A stretch of 6,870 bases of DNA from NCBI GenBank assembly GCA_029261435.1, contig JAJDBI010000228.1:1-6870 (forward strand), given 5' to 3'. This document shows, in pieces, positions 1 to 6,352 of the stretch. The notes beneath the pieces were generated by a model. That model worked only from the letters and a program-made list of their open reading frames with translations, ran no database searches and was not told the DNA's origin. Both the position numbers and the translations under genes were made by a program. Each line of letters opens with the position of its first letter. Within the stretch, counting starts at the first letter, position 1. The DNA is from Nitrospinaceae bacterium (GTDB taxonomy: Bacteria; Nitrospinota; Nitrospinia; Nitrospinales; VA-1).

Positions 1-1236
1 ATGAAAATTGAAAATGTTGAAGTGCGGGACATCGCCAAAGAGTTTGGCACCCCCGTTTATGTATACAGCTTGGAAATTCTGCGTCGTTCGATTGGCGAGA
101 TCAAACAATTGGCCCCCGTTACCCGTTATGCCATGAAAGCCAGCTCCAATGTTCGCATTCTTAAAGAAATGCTCGACAACGGAGTCAAAATTGACGCAGT
201 CAGCGTTTTTGAAGTGCAACGTGCCCTGCGAGCCGGATTCAGCACTGACGACATCTGCTTCACAAGCGATGTTTTTTTCGACGATGACGATGTAAAGTTC
301 TGCCTTGAAAACAATATTTTCTGCAATTGTGGAACATTGGGGATGGTCGAAGAATACGGAAAAGCATTCAAAGCCAATGGGGCGGGGTTCCCTAAAATCT
401 CAATCAGGATTAATCCCGGAGAAGGAGCAGGCCATTCAAAAAAAACCAATACCGGTGGACCCTATAGCAAACACGGAATCTGGTATCAGAACCTGGATGA
501 GGTCAAGCGTCTCGCCAAAGAATACGGGCTGACTGTTTCCGGTGTGCATATGCACATTGGATCCGGCGGCGATATGGAACATCTCAAACGCATCACCGGG
601 AAACTGGTTGAGTTTGCCAAACAGTTTGAAGAAATCGAGACGGTTAACTTTGGTGGTGGATTACCCTACCAATATGACCCCGACCTGCCGCAGGAAGATA
701 TTACCGGGTACAAAGTCATTCTTGAAGAGCGAGCCAAGCTGTTGAAAAACCATTTCGGTCGAGACATCGTTTGTGAAATTGAACCAGGTCGAAGGTTCGT
801 AGCAGGTTGTGGATACTTGATCGGAGAAGTTCGCTCTCTTAACCACACCTTTGATGAAGATGGAAAACGTATCGACTATGTGCTCACCAATGTCGGATTC
901 TGCCATCTCCTCCGTCCTATGGCGTATGGGTCGTTTCACCCTATCTGGTTTGATGGCGATGACCTCGGACCAGAACAGGATCTCATTGTCGCAGGCCCGG
1001 TTTGTGAGTCTGGCGATGTGCTGACACAAAAAGATGAAGAACCGGTAGCCCGCAAACTCCCCATGCCAAAACCACGAGACTGCATCGTAATTGGCGGAGC
1101 AGGCGCATATGGTCACGTCATGTCTTCGAACTACAATTCTCAGCCACTCATCCCCGAAGTCGTTGTCGACCGAAATCAGTGCACGCTGACCCGGAGTCGA
1201 CAAACACTAGACGATATTTTAAGAGAAGAGAGTTAG
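1..1236 (+). CDS. lysA: Diaminopimelate decarboxylase (PLP-dependent, fold type III)
   Basis: This 411-residue protein should decarboxylate meso-diaminopimelate to L-lysine, the last step of the DAP lysine pathway, in the cytosol. The N-terminal part is an alanine-racemase-like barrel. It has the PLP Schiff-base lysine K46 in YAMKAS, HIGSG at 185-189 and the glycine run GGG at 218-220 that holds the cofactor phosphate. EPGR lies at 261-264. The C-terminal beta domain carries CESGD at 335-339, which donates the active-site Cys and Asp across the dimer, and a GAYGHVMSSNYN stretch at 368-379 with the usual tyrosines. Length matches the family. The ATG is the first base of the window, so neither a ribosome binding site nor a longer start can be checked. 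The substrate could be another member of the family (carboxynorspermidine, ornithine or arginine), but CESGD, EPGR and the RPMAYGSFHPI segment favour DAP. The next gene is 304 bases away and unrelated. Confidence 0.85.
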   Translation: MKIENVEVRDIAKEFGTPVYVYSLEILRRSIGEIKQLAPVTRYAMKASSNVRILKEMLDNGVKIDAVSVFEVQRALRAGFSTDDICFTSDVFFDDDDVKFCLENNIFCNCGTLGMVEEYGKAFKANGAGFPKISIRINPGEGAGHSKKTNTGGPYSKHGIWYQNLDEVKRLAKEYGLTVSGVHMHIGSGGDMEHLKRITGKLVEFAKQFEEIETVNFGGGLPYQYDPDLPQEDITGYKVILEERAKLLKNHFGRDIVCEIEPGRRFVAGCGYLIGEVRSLNHTFDEDGKRIDYVLTNVGFCHLLRPMAYGSFHPIWFDGDDLGPEQDLIVAGPVCESGDVLTQKDEEPVARKLPMPKPRDCIVIGGAGAYGHVMSSNYNSQPLIPEVVVDRNQCTLTRSRQTLDDILREES

Positions 1237-1270
1237 GTGACTGAGAACAATCCCTGAATTTGTGTTTCCC

Positions 1271-1295
1271 TCAAGGTCAGCTTGCTACACCTTGA
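1271..1295 (+). terminator. Weak hairpin downstream of lysA
   Basis: TCAAGGT (1271-1277) and ACCTTGA (1289-1295) are perfect reverse complements around an 11-base loop, 35 bases after the lysA stop. No T-run follows, so it is at best a transcript 3'-end stabiliser or a Rho-dependent end. A 7-bp match of this kind can also occur by chance. Confidence 0.2.
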
Positions 1296-1336
1296 ATCGT
1301 AAAAATACTGATACAAGGCCTTCTTAAATACTATAA

Positions 1337-1426
1337 TAACTATTTACTCTAGGGCCTTGCCGACATCTACCTCGACCCAAACTCCTTATGGAGTAAATTT
1401 TTTCGGCCCACAAAACTAAATAGTTA
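1337..1426. repeat. Nested inverted repeat in the lysA-kinase intergenic region
   Basis: The 304 bases between lysA and the kinase contain no credible gene. They do hold three nested complementary pairs. The outer pair is TAACTATTTA (1337-1346) with TAAATAGTTA (1417-1426), 10 bp perfect. The middle pair is GGGCC (1352-1356) with GGCCC (1405-1409). The inner pair is ACTCC (1381-1385) with GGAGT (1390-1394) around TTAT, followed by AAA and six T (1398-1403). The inner hairpin plus T-run resembles a weak intrinsic terminator on the + strand. A competing pairing, CAAGGCC (1314-1320) with GGCCTTG (1353-1359), would exclude the middle stem. Whether this is a terminator, a structured leader or a small mobile remnant cannot be decided from sequence alone. 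Confidence 0.4.
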
Positions 1427-1540
1427 CGTACATTCCATCTACCAGAACTCCCACAAACCATTCTATATTTTTTTGGCACCTTTATTGCTTCTCTAAAGAG
1501 ATAGATCAAAAAAGTTAATTTAGCCCAAAATCGGAACTTC

Positions 1541-3589
1541 ATGCTGGACCAACCTGAAAACCAATCTGGCAAGTATCTATTGCTCATAGCAGGACTTGCG
1601 ACTATTTATTTTATCACGGGTCGCCTTGGTACCTTATTGGCAATACCCCCGGGTTACTCCACAGCACTGTTCCCGGCTTCAGGCCTTGCCTTGTTTGCCA
1701 TACTCCGCTATGGCTATAAAGTCTGGCCCGGCATATTGATCGGATCATTTCTCCTCAATGGTTCCATTTCTTTACTTCAACAAAATTTATCGTTGATAAA
1801 GTTCATTCCCATTGGACTCAGCACAAGTTTTGGCGCGTGTGCAGAAGCCTTGGCTGGGGCTTATTTTTTATACAAGTTCACCAAATCAAACGACCCTTTC
1901 TACCAGATTAAAAACGTATTTATTTTTATAGTTTTCTCTTCAGGGATTAGCAGTTTAATCGGTGCAGCCTGCGGAGCTTCCTCTGTCATAATAAGCGGCC
2001 TGAGCACTTGGGATAAGTTCAATGAAATATTTTTAACCTGGTGGTTGGGAGACGCAATGGGAGTCATGATTGTTACTCCTATTCTTATATTATCTGCAAC
2101 CCTGCCTTCCAATCGTTTTCACAGAAAATTACTTCCAGAAGGTGTATTCCTGTTTTTATCATTAATTATTATATGCGAAGTTGTGTTTTCGAACTCGACA
2201 GGAAGCACTTCCTATCCACTTTCATTTCTCCCTTTTCCTTTTTTGGTTTGGGCTGTATGTCGGTTTGATCGACTCGGAGCAATTACATCCATTTTACTGG
2301 TATCCATCATTTCTATCTGGAAAACCTTAGATGGCTACGGGCCTTTTGCTATCCACCAGGAACAAAACACATCCCTGCTATTGGTGCAAACCTATCTTGG
2401 AGTGGCTTCTTCCATGACATGGACCCTCTTCTCAGATCTTTCTGAAAAAAGACGGATTGCAGAGTCTTTAAGAAAAAGCGAAAAAAGATTGAAGCAAACA
2501 GAGGACTTTTCTCTGGTCATGGCAACACATGTTGGCCTGGATGGTACCTGGTTAAAGTTTCCCTCAACTTTTTGCGACCTGCTGGGTTACGACCGTGAGG
2601 AGTTAATGAATATGAATTTTGAGTCTGTAACACACCCCGATGACATCATGGCTGACTGGAGCCAATCTCAGCGTTTGATTCGTGGAGAAATAAAGTCTTT
2701 TGACATGGAGAAACGCTATATCCATAAAAGCGGGAAATTCATCTGGGTTTATCTTAATGCCTCCATTGTTCTGGATGAAGAGGGAAAACCAATTCACTTT
2801 TTAAGTTATATTCGTGATATCACCGAACGTAAAAACCTTGAAGAGGCCTTAAAAAGTTATTCCAAAGAACTTGAAGACCGGGTTAAGGAAAGAACCCTTG
2901 CTCTTGAAAGAAGTAATCAAGATCTGAAAGAGTTCGCCTATCTTGCGTCCCACGATTTGCAGGAACCATTACGCAAAATCATAACTTTTAGTGACCGGCT
3001 GAAGGAAAAGGATGACTCACTGAATGAAGAAGCCAAGGATTATCTGAGTCGAATGCAAAAAGCCGCTTTTAGAATGTCAAATTATATCCGTGATCTCCTG
3101 GAATATTCAAAGGCTACCCAACAACAGAAAAACTATGAGCGCGTTTCTTTGGGAAAAATAGTCAATCAAGTCATAGAAGATCTAAGCGATCAGATCAAAA
3201 ACCACAACGCCACCATTCACAGAGATGACTTACCCACACTCGAAGTAGACCCTGTTCAATTCCCCAAAGCCATTCAGAACTTAATATCGAATTCAATAAA
3301 GTATCATCGGAAAGGGGTTTCTCCCATTATCAACATAACCAGTTCATTTTTGGAAAAAGCAAAGAAATGGCAGGTCGAGGTGTCGGACAATGGCATTGGA
3401 ATTGATGAGAAATATTTCGATCGAATCTTTAAACCGTTTGAAAGACTACATGGAAAGAGTGAATTTGAGGGAAGCGGAATTGGTTTAGCCATTTGCAATA
3501 AAATCATTCACAGACACAATGGGGTGATAACTGCTAAAAAAAACCTGCCCCATGGAACAACTTTTGTTATCACGCTCCCCGAAAAATAA
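1541..3589 (+). CDS. MASE1-PAS hybrid membrane sensor histidine kinase
   Basis: This 682-residue inner-membrane kinase should autophosphorylate on His and pass the phosphate to an unseen response regulator. Residues about 10-300 form roughly eight hydrophobic segments of MASE1 type, with the characteristic WWLGDAMGVMIVTPILI at 167-183. A PAS fold with its PAC end (KSGKFIWVY to DITERK) covers about 325-431, and a charged coiled coil lies at 432-462. The HisKA H-box FAYLASHDLQEPLRK puts the phospho-acceptor at H471. The ATPase domain has the N-box N584 in NLISNSIKYH, G1 DNGIGID at 616-622, the F-box FKPFERLH at 630-637 and G2 GSGIGLA at 644-650, so it looks active. No receiver domain is fused and no regulator is adjacent. 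The ATG at 1541 is the first start after an in-frame TAG at 1502-1504, and no clear Shine-Dalgarno precedes it. The MASE1 ligand is unknown. The H-box sequence resembles that of phytochrome-like kinases, but there is no GAF or PHY domain. Confidence 0.9.
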   Translation: MLDQPENQSGKYLLLIAGLATIYFITGRLGTLLAIPPGYSTALFPASGLALFAILRYGYKVWPGILIGSFLLNGSISLLQQNLSLIKFIPIGLSTSFGACAEALAGAYFLYKFTKSNDPFYQIKNVFIFIVFSSGISSLIGAACGASSVIISGLSTWDKFNEIFLTWWLGDAMGVMIVTPILILSATLPSNRFHRKLLPEGVFLFLSLIIICEVVFSNSTGSTSYPLSFLPFPFLVWAVCRFDRLGAITSILLVSIISIWKTLDGYGPFAIHQEQNTSLLLVQTYLGVASSMTWTLFSDLSEKRRIAESLRKSEKRLKQTEDFSLVMATHVGLDGTWLKFPSTFCDLLGYDREELMNMNFESVTHPDDIMADWSQSQRLIRGEIKSFDMEKRYIHKSGKFIWVYLNASIVLDEEGKPIHFLSYIRDITERKNLEEALKSYSKELEDRVKERTLALERSNQDLKEFAYLASHDLQEPLRKIITFSDRLKEKDDSLNEEAKDYLSRMQKAAFRMSNYIRDLLEYSKATQQQKNYERVSLGKIVNQVIEDLSDQIKNHNATIHRDDLPTLEVDPVQFPKAIQNLISNSIKYHRKGVSPIINITSSFLEKAKKWQVEVSDNGIGIDEKYFDRIFKPFERLHGKSEFEGSGIGLAICNKIIHRHNGVITAKKNLPHGTTFVITLPEK

Positions 3590-3619
3590 AGGCCAAATTA
3601 AATAACAGCATTAAAAAAT

Positions 3620-3931
3620 TTAAAATAATGGGTCAATTTTCTGGGCCATCTGTACATCGGCCAGAGTGACACCACTTGCTGAGTGAGTCCAGTAGCGAAC
3701 GGTGATACGTTTATAGTTAACAATGATATCCGGGTGATGGTTATTTGCTTCCGCCGCTTCAGCCACCCTACCCACAAAAGCAATTCCCTCCATGAATTTA
3801 GAGGCATGGTGCACCCGTTCTATATAAGGCACATCTTTTTCGTTCTTGCCAGTTTTCCACTCCGGGGCCATCTCTTGCAGTTTTTCTTCCAGCATCTGTT
3901 CAGTCAGGGCAATCTTTTCTACCATTTTCAT
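3620..3931 (-). CDS. phhB: Pterin-4a-carbinolamine dehydratase
   Basis: This small cytosolic enzyme of about 103 residues belongs to the family that dehydrates 4a-hydroxytetrahydrobiopterin to quinonoid dihydropterin, recycling the cofactor of aromatic amino acid hydroxylases. The signature is clear: EANNHHPDIIVNY (61-73) carries the paired catalytic histidines H65 and H66, and YWTHSASGVTLADV follows with H83. Length is normal for the family. The ATG at 3931 overlaps the stop of the upstream glutaredoxin-like gene as ATGA, implying translational coupling. However, GGAG at 3937-3934 is only 2 bases from that ATG and 8 bases from the next in-frame ATG at 3925, so the true start may be 3925. No phenylalanine hydroxylase is visible. 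In bacteria lacking it, family members have been linked to other pterin roles such as molybdopterin metabolism, so the physiological substrate is open. It ends 30 bases from the convergent kinase gene, with only AT-rich sequence and no GC hairpin between them. Confidence 0.88.
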   Translation of the reverse strand: MKMVEKIALTEQMLEEKLQEMAPEWKTGKNEKDVPYIERVHHASKFMEGIAFVGRVAEAAEANNHHPDIIVNYKRITVRYWTHSASGVTLADVQMAQKIDPLF

Positions 3932-4191
3932 AACTCCATAATTTTATCCAGCTTTTTACGCAGAGTGATTTCGTGTGCCTTGTAGACAAAGCTTTCTTCA
4001 CCATTGATGCGCACCACAGGGATGCGCTCTTTATAAGATTCAAATAGAGCGGAGTCTGAGTCAATATCAGTCAAAATCAGTGTCGCAGGATAATCGGGCA
4101 ACACACGCTCAACGATAGCCTTGGCATCATCACAAAGGCAGCAATCTTTTTTGGTTAGGATTTCTATATGGATACTCATTATTTTTTTCAA
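3928..4191 (-). CDS. Glutaredoxin-like protein (DUF836/thioredoxin fold)
   Basis: This is a short thioredoxin-fold protein of 83-87 residues with no signal peptide, so it is a cytosolic thiol-disulfide protein. Numbered from the ATG at 4179, it opens with a beta strand (IHIEILTKKD) leading to the redox motif C13-C14-L15-C16 (CxxC) followed by DDAK. It then has the cis-proline P54 in ERIPVV and the Gly-containing turn of the fold. This pattern matches the glutaredoxin-like DUF836 family, whose partners are mostly unknown. Start choice: GGAGG at 4204-4200 lies exactly 8 bases before an in-frame TTG at 4191, whereas the ATG at 4179 has no ribosome binding site. TTG is therefore preferred, adding MKKI. 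An open frame continues upstream to 4278, but it runs through palindromic spacer DNA and is not believed. The stop overlaps the dehydratase start (ATGA). A role in heme or pterin redox chemistry is only inferred from the neighbours. Confidence 0.8.
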   Translation of the reverse strand: MKKIMSIHIEILTKKDCCLCDDAKAIVERVLPDYPATLILTDIDSDSALFESYKERIPVVRINGEESFVYKAHEITLRKKLDKIMEL

Positions 4192-4199
4192 AATATAAA

Positions 4200-4206
4200 C
4201 CTCCCC
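4200..4206 (-). promoter_or_regulatory. Ribosome binding site selecting a TTG start
   Basis: GGGGAGG on the minus strand is a strong Shine-Dalgarno sequence 8 bases ahead of TTG (4191-4189) and 20 bases ahead of the first ATG (4179-4177). It decides the start of the glutaredoxin-like gene in favour of TTG. Confidence 0.55.
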
Positions 4207-4209
4207 AAC

Positions 4210-4253
4210 CCTTCGTGGCACCTGACCCTGGCCTTCGTGCCCGGAACGGGTAC
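4210..4253. repeat. Short direct repeat and GC palindrome in spacer
   Basis: CCTTCGTG occurs twice with a 22-base period (4210-4217 and 4232-4239). The second copy runs into the near-perfect palindrome GTGCCCG-GAA-CGGGTAC (4237-4253), a 7-bp stem with one G-T pair and a 3-base loop. The block is more GC-rich and more structured than its surroundings and sits between the cytochrome b operon and the glutaredoxin gene. It could be part of a dispersed extragenic repeat or a transcript-processing site. No protein-coding signal is credible here. Confidence 0.4.
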
Positions 4254-4330
4254 TTTGAGAAAGAGGGAGAAAGGCCATAATTGAGCCGAGACCATTCCAT
4301 GTTCATCTATAAACGCTATTGCATATTGTC

Positions 4331-4347
4331 CCCGGCGGCTCGCCGGG
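4331..4347 (-). terminator. GC-rich hairpin abutting the cytochrome b stop codon
   Basis: CCCGGCG (4331-4337) and CGCCGGG (4341-4347) are perfect complements around a 3-base loop, immediately after the cytochrome b stop (TAG at 4350-4348). The very stable stem suits the end of the four-gene unit. No U-run follows on the minus strand (GGACAATATG instead), so it is not a textbook intrinsic terminator. It may instead block 3' exonucleases or be a REP-like palindrome. The sequence 4192-4330 beyond it holds no gene that can be supported, and no convincing promoter was found there for the two downstream genes. Confidence 0.45.
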
Positions 4348-5361
4348 CTACATGGAGTGGGTCATGGTTGTTATTTTTCCCCAGATAATGAGGCATGTGA
4401 AAAGCAGGATGAACCCGACCAGAAATATCATCGCCAGTGGACGTTTTTTCCAGTACCGCTCTTTATTTTGATCAACAAAAGGAATAGCGGCCAGAAACAA
4501 GATGATTAACGGCGGCGCAACAACCAGAGAAGGCACCCATAGATTTTCCAAAGCAAATATCCAGACAAACTGCCACGGTGGTTTGGTCACTTCCAGCCCC
4601 AACACGGGCTCTTCTCCTAAAGGTGGAGCGATGGTAAGTGCCAGCAAGCAGATCAACAGAAAAACTCCTGCTCCCGCTCTCTGAAGGTATGCCATGTGCC
4701 GGGTGAAAGGCATGTTCTTACTTTGCTCCCTCTCACCAGGTAAAGATGACAGTTTGTGGTATTTAACATAGAACAAATGCAGACCCAGCATCAACAAAGT
4801 GATGATTGGGAGCAACGATATATGGGCCATATAGATCCGATTCAACAATGGCACTCCCGGTGCAAACGCCTCTGTCAAAGGCAAGCCAAAAATACCAATT
4901 TGCTCCGCCACCCAGAGAAAATGCGCCAGCGCTTCATAAGCTTCCTGATCCCATTTAATAACCGTTCCGGTGAACAGCAGGGTCACCATCAGCACCATCA
5001 GGCCGATTCCTATCAGCCAGTTTATTTCACGGGGGTTTTTATACGATGCTGTAAAAAAAACGCGTATCACATGCAGAGTCATCGTCACGGTCAATACTTC
5101 CGCTGCCCAGAAATGAATGCCTCTCAGGAACCAGCCTAAATATACCTGATCGACCAGATAATGCAGGCTTTGGTTGGCGCGTTCGGGATCGGGAACAAAA
5201 AACTGTGCCAATAATACTCCACTGACAGCCAGAATTATGAAGGATGAGAGAGTCATCCCCCCAAGAGAATATTTTATGGAATTGGCATGTTCTGGAATGT
5301 CGTACTCAAGAAGATGAAGGCCTAATCGATCTTGCAAAAATTTTGAAAGTCCGTTAGCCAT
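4348..5361 (-). CDS. Cytochrome b, b6 plus subunit-IV-like fusion
   Basis: This 337-residue integral membrane protein should bind two b hemes and exchange electrons with quinones as the core of a bc/b6f-type complex. About seven membrane segments (near 33-55, 84-105, 115-136, 175-200, 226-246, 272-294, 308-328) match four b6 helices fused to three subunit-IV helices. Heme ligands are H83/H97 and H180/H195. The 14-residue gap inside the second pair is the b6-type spacing. YSLGG at 31-35 aligns with the b6 YCLGG, so Ser replaces the Cys that anchors heme c_i. The Qo-site PEWY position reads PPWQ (261-264). GGGAG at 5375-5371, 9 bases upstream, fixes the ATG at 5361. The frame stays open to 5631, but that part lies over the upstream gene. 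It starts 4 bases after that gene's stop. A Rieske or cytochrome c partner is not in the window, so the electron acceptor is unknown. Confidence 0.88.
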   Translation of the reverse strand: MANGLSKFLQDRLGLHLLEYDIPEHANSIKYSLGGMTLSSFIILAVSGVLLAQFFVPDPERANQSLHYLVDQVYLGWFLRGIHFWAAEVLTVTMTLHVIRVFFTASYKNPREINWLIGIGLMVLMVTLLFTGTVIKWDQEAYEALAHFLWVAEQIGIFGLPLTEAFAPGVPLLNRIYMAHISLLPIITLLMLGLHLFYVKYHKLSSLPGEREQSKNMPFTRHMAYLQRAGAGVFLLICLLALTIAPPLGEEPVLGLEVTKPPWQFVWIFALENLWVPSLVVAPPLIILFLAAIPFVDQNKERYWKKRPLAMIFLVGFILLFTCLIIWGKITTMTHSM

Positions 5362-5365
5362 CAGG

Positions 5366-5785
5366 TCATTCTCCCGGTCGCCGGATTGTGAGACCCGCAA
5401 AAACCAAGCCGGCAAACAGGGTGATGCCGACAGCAGTTCCGAATCCTTTACTGGAGGAAGTAACCCTTTCATGACGGGAAAGATCAACCTGAGGCCCGTC
5501 ATGCTCATTATGGCTTCCCTCCATTTTTTTATCATCCATCGGGTCCACCAATTCGTCTTGTGTAAACAGGTCGGTAGGAGAGAACATAGTATCCAGACTA
5601 TCACTGGAGTCGGAAAGTGGTTCTGGTTCATTCTCCTGCACGGAATACATCGAGTCAGTAACCGCCGGTTCTTCCGCTTTTATTTCTGCTGGCTTGTGTC
5701 CACCTCCGTGAGCAAAAGTTTTCTCAGCTGAAAATAGAAAGAGAATTGCCAGAAAATATATGGATGGAAGGCGAAATATGATCAT
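5366..5785 (-). CDS. Signal-peptide, C-terminally anchored protein of unknown function
   Basis: I do not recognise this 139-residue protein. A signal peptide (about 1-25, hydrophobic 9-20, TFA before the cut) should release a mature N-terminus beginning HGGGHKPAE. Residues 32-110 are acidic, rich in Glu, Asp, Ser and Pro, and probably disordered, with scattered His and Met (MEGSHNEHDG at 88-97). A single membrane segment at about 115-134 ends in a short basic tail, RRPGE. The expected topology is a periplasmic loop tethered to the inner membrane. The ATG at 5785 is chosen because GGGGAG (5797-5792) lies 6 bases ahead. A TTG at 5791 would sit directly against that site. It begins 2 bases after the thioredoxin stop and ends 4 bases before cytochrome b, so it is probably a small subunit or assembly factor of that complex. 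The His-rich mature end might bind metal or heme, but this is inference only. Confidence 0.75.
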   Translation of the reverse strand: MIIFRLPSIYFLAILFLFSAEKTFAHGGGHKPAEIKAEEPAVTDSMYSVQENEPEPLSDSSDSLDTMFSPTDLFTQDELVDPMDDKKMEGSHNEHDGPQVDLSRHERVTSSSKGFGTAVGITLFAGLVFAGLTIRRPGE

Positions 5786-5787
5786 GA

Positions 5788-6345
5788 TCAACTCCCCAAA
5801 ACCATTTGGGAAAAAGCTTCCAGAGTTTCGTCATTAGCCCAGTCACGGGGACCAATCGCCTTATGAACAATCAGGCCTTCCCTATTGACGATGAAGGTTT
5901 CGGGAACGCCTGTAGTCTTATAAACTTTTTTGGCGACTTCACTTTCAGGATCAAGCAATACGGGGAAAGTCAGATTGAATTTCTTCATGAATGGTTCAAT
6001 CAGGCTCTGATCAGTATCGATACTAATAGTGAGCATCTCGAACCCAAAGTCTTTATATTTTCGGTACAGCTTTTCCATCGAAGGCATTTCCACTTCGCAA
6101 GTTCCGCACCAGGTCGCCCAGAAGTTGATGAACACAACCTTGCCGCGATAATCGGAAAGTTTCACATTTCCTCCCGCCAAAGTAGGCAGCTCGAACTCGG
6201 GAGATAAAAACGCCTCGGCTGGATATTCAGTCTCAAATGGTTTTAAATCGACTTTATTGATCGACATCACAAAAACCGACAAAAGCGCCGCAACCAGAAA
6301 GGTGTAGGGAATATAAGTACTGACAGGTTTATCCACGTTTTCCAT
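5788..6345 (-). CDS. Membrane-anchored TlpA/ResA-like thiol-disulfide protein
   Basis: This 185-residue thioredoxin-fold protein is anchored by one N-terminal membrane helix (about 12-30) with the catalytic domain in the periplasm. The domain starts near FELPTLAGG (51-59), typical of AhpC/TSA-redoxin members. It has WATWCGTC with the redox pair C80 and C83 in the order W-C-G-T-C, then EVEMPSME. The cis-proline is P148 in TGVPETFIV, a segment shared with ResA and CcmG/DsbE. Such proteins reduce apocytochrome c heme-binding cysteines or other periplasmic disulfides. Here the likely clients are the cysteine-rich CYCXC protein upstream or c-type partners of the cytochrome b. The ATG at 6345 is 7 bases after the upstream stop. 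Only a weak AGGAC (6361-6357) precedes it, at 11 bases, so coupling to the upstream gene is likely. The stop lies 2 bases before the next start. Assignment to ResA rather than TlpA cannot be made from this sequence. Confidence 0.9.
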   Translation of the reverse strand: MENVDKPVSTYIPYTFLVAALLSVFVMSINKVDLKPFETEYPAEAFLSPEFELPTLAGGNVKLSDYRGKVVFINFWATWCGTCEVEMPSMEKLYRKYKDFGFEMLTISIDTDQSLIEPFMKKFNLTFPVLLDPESEVAKKVYKTTGVPETFIVNREGLIVHKAIGPRDWANDETLEAFSQMVLGS

Positions 6346-6352
6346 ATTTTTT

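Noticed and set aside
661..1203. Minus-strand open frame of 180 codons inside lysA
   Set aside because: It lies wholly antisense to a well-supported enzyme gene, shows no domain or ribosome binding site, and is a shadow of lysA codon use.
1473..1499. TTGGCA and TAAAGA as a promoter for the kinase
   Set aside because: The spacer is 15 bases and the -10 match is poor. AT-rich DNA gives such matches by chance.
1324..1587. Minus-strand open frame covering the intergenic region and kinase start
   Set aside because: It overlaps the kinase N-terminus, resembles no protein and has no supporting context. The region is better explained by inverted repeats.
3590..3619. Bidirectional terminator between the kinase and the dehydratase
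   Set aside because: The 30 bases are AT-rich with only a 5-bp AT inverted repeat and no GC stem, so a terminator cannot be supported.
4192..4278. Upstream extension of the glutaredoxin-like gene
   Set aside because: The added residues are low-quality and encoded by palindromic spacer DNA, and the strong ribosome binding site lies inside the extension.
4756..5139. Plus-strand open frame of 127 codons antisense to cytochrome b
   Set aside because: Its composition, rich in Gln, His and Arg, is typical of the reverse complement of a membrane protein. No family pattern is visible.
5779..5790. Perfect 12-base palindrome TGATCATGATCA over a stop/start junction
   Set aside because: It is fully accounted for by a TGA stop, an ATG start and two ATC-type codons in succession. 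One short palindrome in this position is not evidence of an operator.
5806..6207. Plus-strand open frame of 133 codons antisense to the TlpA-like gene
   Set aside because: It sits fully inside a gene with clear redox motifs and has no signal of its own.
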